Shown piece after piece: positions 61,875-64,000 of a DNA stretch of 64,000 bases. The first letter of the stretch is position 1. Each line of letters opens with the position of its first letter. The notes below the pieces were generated by a model. That model was given only the letters and a program-made list of their open reading frames with translations, was not told the DNA's origin and did no database searches. The translations under genes were made by a program, and so were the position numbers. Origin of the DNA: Phanerodontia chrysosporium (taxonomy: Eukaryota; Basidiomycota; Agaricomycetes; Polyporales; Phanerochaetaceae); the NCBI GenBank assembly GCA_001910725.1, contig MJGA01000001.1, positions 1,178,001 through 1,242,000 on the forward strand. Direction: 5' to 3'.

Positions 61875-64000
61875 CTACGACATGGAGGAACCCTTCGCCT
61901 GCTCCTTTGCTCGTGCGCGCAACCTTCGTGCCTAGCAAACCTTTTGAGGTCTCCGACCGAAGGAGGTATCTGGGCACTACTCACCATTTCGTCTTCAGGT
62001 CGTTGCGCACCTTTCGCCATATTGTGCTTCGTCGGTCGGGATCCGTAGAATGGCTTGTGCTCTGGCACAGCCAGCTGTCTCTCGCACTCCTCGCGAGTGG
62101 GCACGTAACCCATCTGCAACGAATTCCACTTGTATCTCAGAACGGTCTTGATCTTCTCGAATGCTTGCGTGGAGAACCATCCGGTACGCTCCTAGAAAGA
62201 GAAAGTGGCGTCGACCACAAAGCGACACGAACAAAGGCCATGGACGCACATCGCAAACTTCGCGGAGATCATCTTCGTTCTCGACCAACTCCCTGAGGAA
62301 CTCATCGTGCAGATCGCACAGCTGAAATGCTGCTGTTTCGCCGTGTGTAGTCTGACCATCGAAGATATGTGATCTGTGCGTACTGGTGAGTGTACTGTTG
62401 AAGGGTATCGAGCATATATGTGCACCTCTTGTTTTCACCACCTTCGCGAGCACGTATTCCATCGCCCCGCGCGTCCTGTCTACGCGCCGTGACGGAGGGT
62501 CGCTGCATCTGGTGGCTCGTATTGCGGAAGTACAGCCTCTGGTAGCTAGATAAAGATCAGTCATGGCACAGACTTGTCGCAGCCTCCACGTACAAGCGTG
62601 CTTCTGGGTCCGTGCGCGGATCGTACTTGAGTCGTATCTGTGTATCACGCCAAGGTCCATCGTTGAAGACGTAACTGACCAATGGAAGTAGGAATTTCGA
62701 ACTGCCGGAGATGAGCTGAGTGCCAGCGGGCGATGACGAGGACGTACTTGATAATCTCGCGGACCTCGTGAGGTTCTAGCTGGTTGAATAGTGCGGCGCG
62801 CGACCAGATAGGACGTTCGTCGAAAAGCTGTGGACACATACATTGAGGCGAATGCCGATATACCGAGCACCAGGCTTACACAGACCTTTTGGAGGCGTTT
62901 GAGCAACTTAGGATCAGCCTGTGACCTATGCTGTTCGACGATGTCGGACGCTCTTTCGGGAACCTAGAAACACGTTAGCAACAGCCGTCAGTCTATGATC
63001 ACATCCCCTTACGTTCTTCTCTGAGAAATCTATCGCAGTAGACCCGATGCCTTTCCAACGCATGCGGTTGAGAAGCCTCTGCTTCACTTCTCCCGTCGTT
63101 TCGTCAACTACACTGACCTCAATCGACGCAGGGTTTGTCTTGTAGCTGTCCAACCGGTAAGCATATGATGCGCGTTGATATTCGGAGAATACTCGACTTG
63201 TAAAGGTGCGGGACGGCCTGCCTACTGAACAGGGCGGGGGCGGAAGCCTGAGGTTGCTCTTCACTCGCATGCCTTCCGTCTTCTGGGAGGCGCTGGAAAG
63301 CTGAGGATCTATGTGGGGGTCGAGGTCTACCTCCATGGATGATGTCTCCTCGATGAGGGTATAGTCCTCTTTCTCCTCCGGGATGCGATATGCAAGGATA
63401 TCATCGACTGTGACCGTTCAGTAGTGAGTGATGCGCATACGTAGATTGTACATACCGTCCATGCGACCCATAGCGTCGCGGAGCTTCACTACTGGGTCAT
63501 TCATGTCGGGCTGGTACTGGTAGTCCGCCATGCCTGTGAGGCTCAGTGGGTTAGATCATCTAGGACAGCAGGATTGAACTCACTTCGGAACCTTGCCGTC
63601 TTCGGAACAACCCCCACAGCCTGCACAGTGTACTCCCCAGATGCATCTGCGTCCATGGAATCCGTCTGTTTCCGCCTTCGCTTGACGACTTTGAGGACTA
63701 TATTGTTCGTCGGAACGACATCTCCTAGTATAGGGTGCGCAAAGGGATTTCCGGGGCGCAAGTTGAGCTCTAGGACGGAACCAGCTTTGCTTCCTGTACG
63801 TTTGAACGCGGAGTCAAGGTTCGCCTGTCCCCCAAGGCGCTCCACCACCAGAGGGATCGACTCCGGCTTCACGTATCCTGGGTATTCTACCGAGTAGAAA
63901 GGCGTATGCTGCAATGGCCGAAGAGGTGCGGCACCGTTACCCGCGGTGGAATGTTCAGCTTCCGCTTGTAATGCAGGGTCGATAGCGGTGGAAGACCCTG
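61875..64000 (-). CDS. TFIIIC subunit tau95/Sfc1 (GTF3C5-like), 5' end outside window
   Basis: This subunit binds the A-box side of RNA polymerase III promoters. The N-terminal part visible is HTPFYSVEYPGYVKPESIPL, then RLGGQANLDSAFKRTG, LELNLRPGNPFAHPILGDVV and NIVLKVVKRRRK. These are the signature of the triple-barrel (dimerisation) region. Middle exons give DPQLSS, RVFSEYQRASYAYRLDSYKT and LLNRMRWKGIGSTAIDF. The DNA-binding half has LFDERPIWSRAALFNQLEPH, FNDGPWRDTQIRLKYDPRTD and YQRLYFRNTSHQMQR. The end is KPFYGSRPTKHNMAKGAQRP, then a last exon ARRLRARAKEQAKGSSMS with TAG at 61875. The last splice (GTGAGT ... GCTAG) was chosen because it alone gives a basic tail in frame. The start codon lies beyond 64000. 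Confidence 0.9.

Overview
The window is nuclear DNA of a filamentous basidiomycete, most likely an Agaricomycete (polypore-like). It is GC-rich and gene-dense, with about 30 recognisable genes. Most genes are split by many short GT-AG introns of roughly 45-65 nt, with CTRAY-like branch points. The best-matching protein families are fungal: UDP-xylose synthase of basidiomycete type, Rds1-type secreted ferritin-like protein, Zn(II)2Cys6 factor, Erg27 and NCBP3 in short form. I see no intact transposon, rRNA, convincing tRNA or CRISPR. The species cannot be named from the sequence alone.

Layout. 0-16.8 kb: tail of an alpha/beta hydrolase, UDP-glucuronate decarboxylase (UXS1), bystin (ENP1), NOP9, tRNA thiolase NCS6, sterol 3-ketoreductase ERG27, NOP58 and a secreted S10 serine carboxypeptidase. 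17-25 kb: secreted Rds1/ferritin-like protein, AMPK-type glycogen-binding-domain protein, METTL21/EFM6-type methyltransferase and EAF elongation factor. 25-36 kb: a large Pro/Gln/RGG-rich protein of unknown role, KRR1, NCBP3, mitochondrial BOL3 and COX15 (divergent pair), and proteasome alpha6. 36.5-39.3 kb: two tandem paralogues of an unrecognised family with a C-terminal SAM-like helical domain. 39.3-41.3 kb is nearly empty. 41.3-47.8 kb: a Ser-rich protein and an aldehyde dehydrogenase with unusually long introns. 47.8-50.1 kb holds only coding-like fragments. 50.4-64 kb: Zn2Cys6 factor, proteasome alpha2, 1-Cys peroxiredoxin, SSU72, an F-box/LRR-like protein, an SDR, ribosomal protein eL29 and the tau95-type TFIIIC subunit, which runs off the right edge.

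Themes. Ribosome making is over-represented (ENP1, NOP9, NOP58, KRR1, eL29, TFIIIC), and so is RNA polymerase II/mRNA handling (EAF, NCBP3, SSU72). Several gene pairs are head-to-head over short shared promoters (UXS1/ENP1, NOP9/NCS6, NOP58/carboxypeptidase, KRR1/NCBP3, BOL3/COX15, SSU72/F-box).

Caution for users of this sequence. At least a dozen otherwise well-conserved genes between 11.9 and 56.6 kb change reading frame by what is always equivalent to one missing base, often in a short homopolymer. The uniform direction, and its presence in essential genes, point to uncorrected single-base deletions in the assembly rather than to pseudogenes. Gene spans below are therefore drawn through these breaks.
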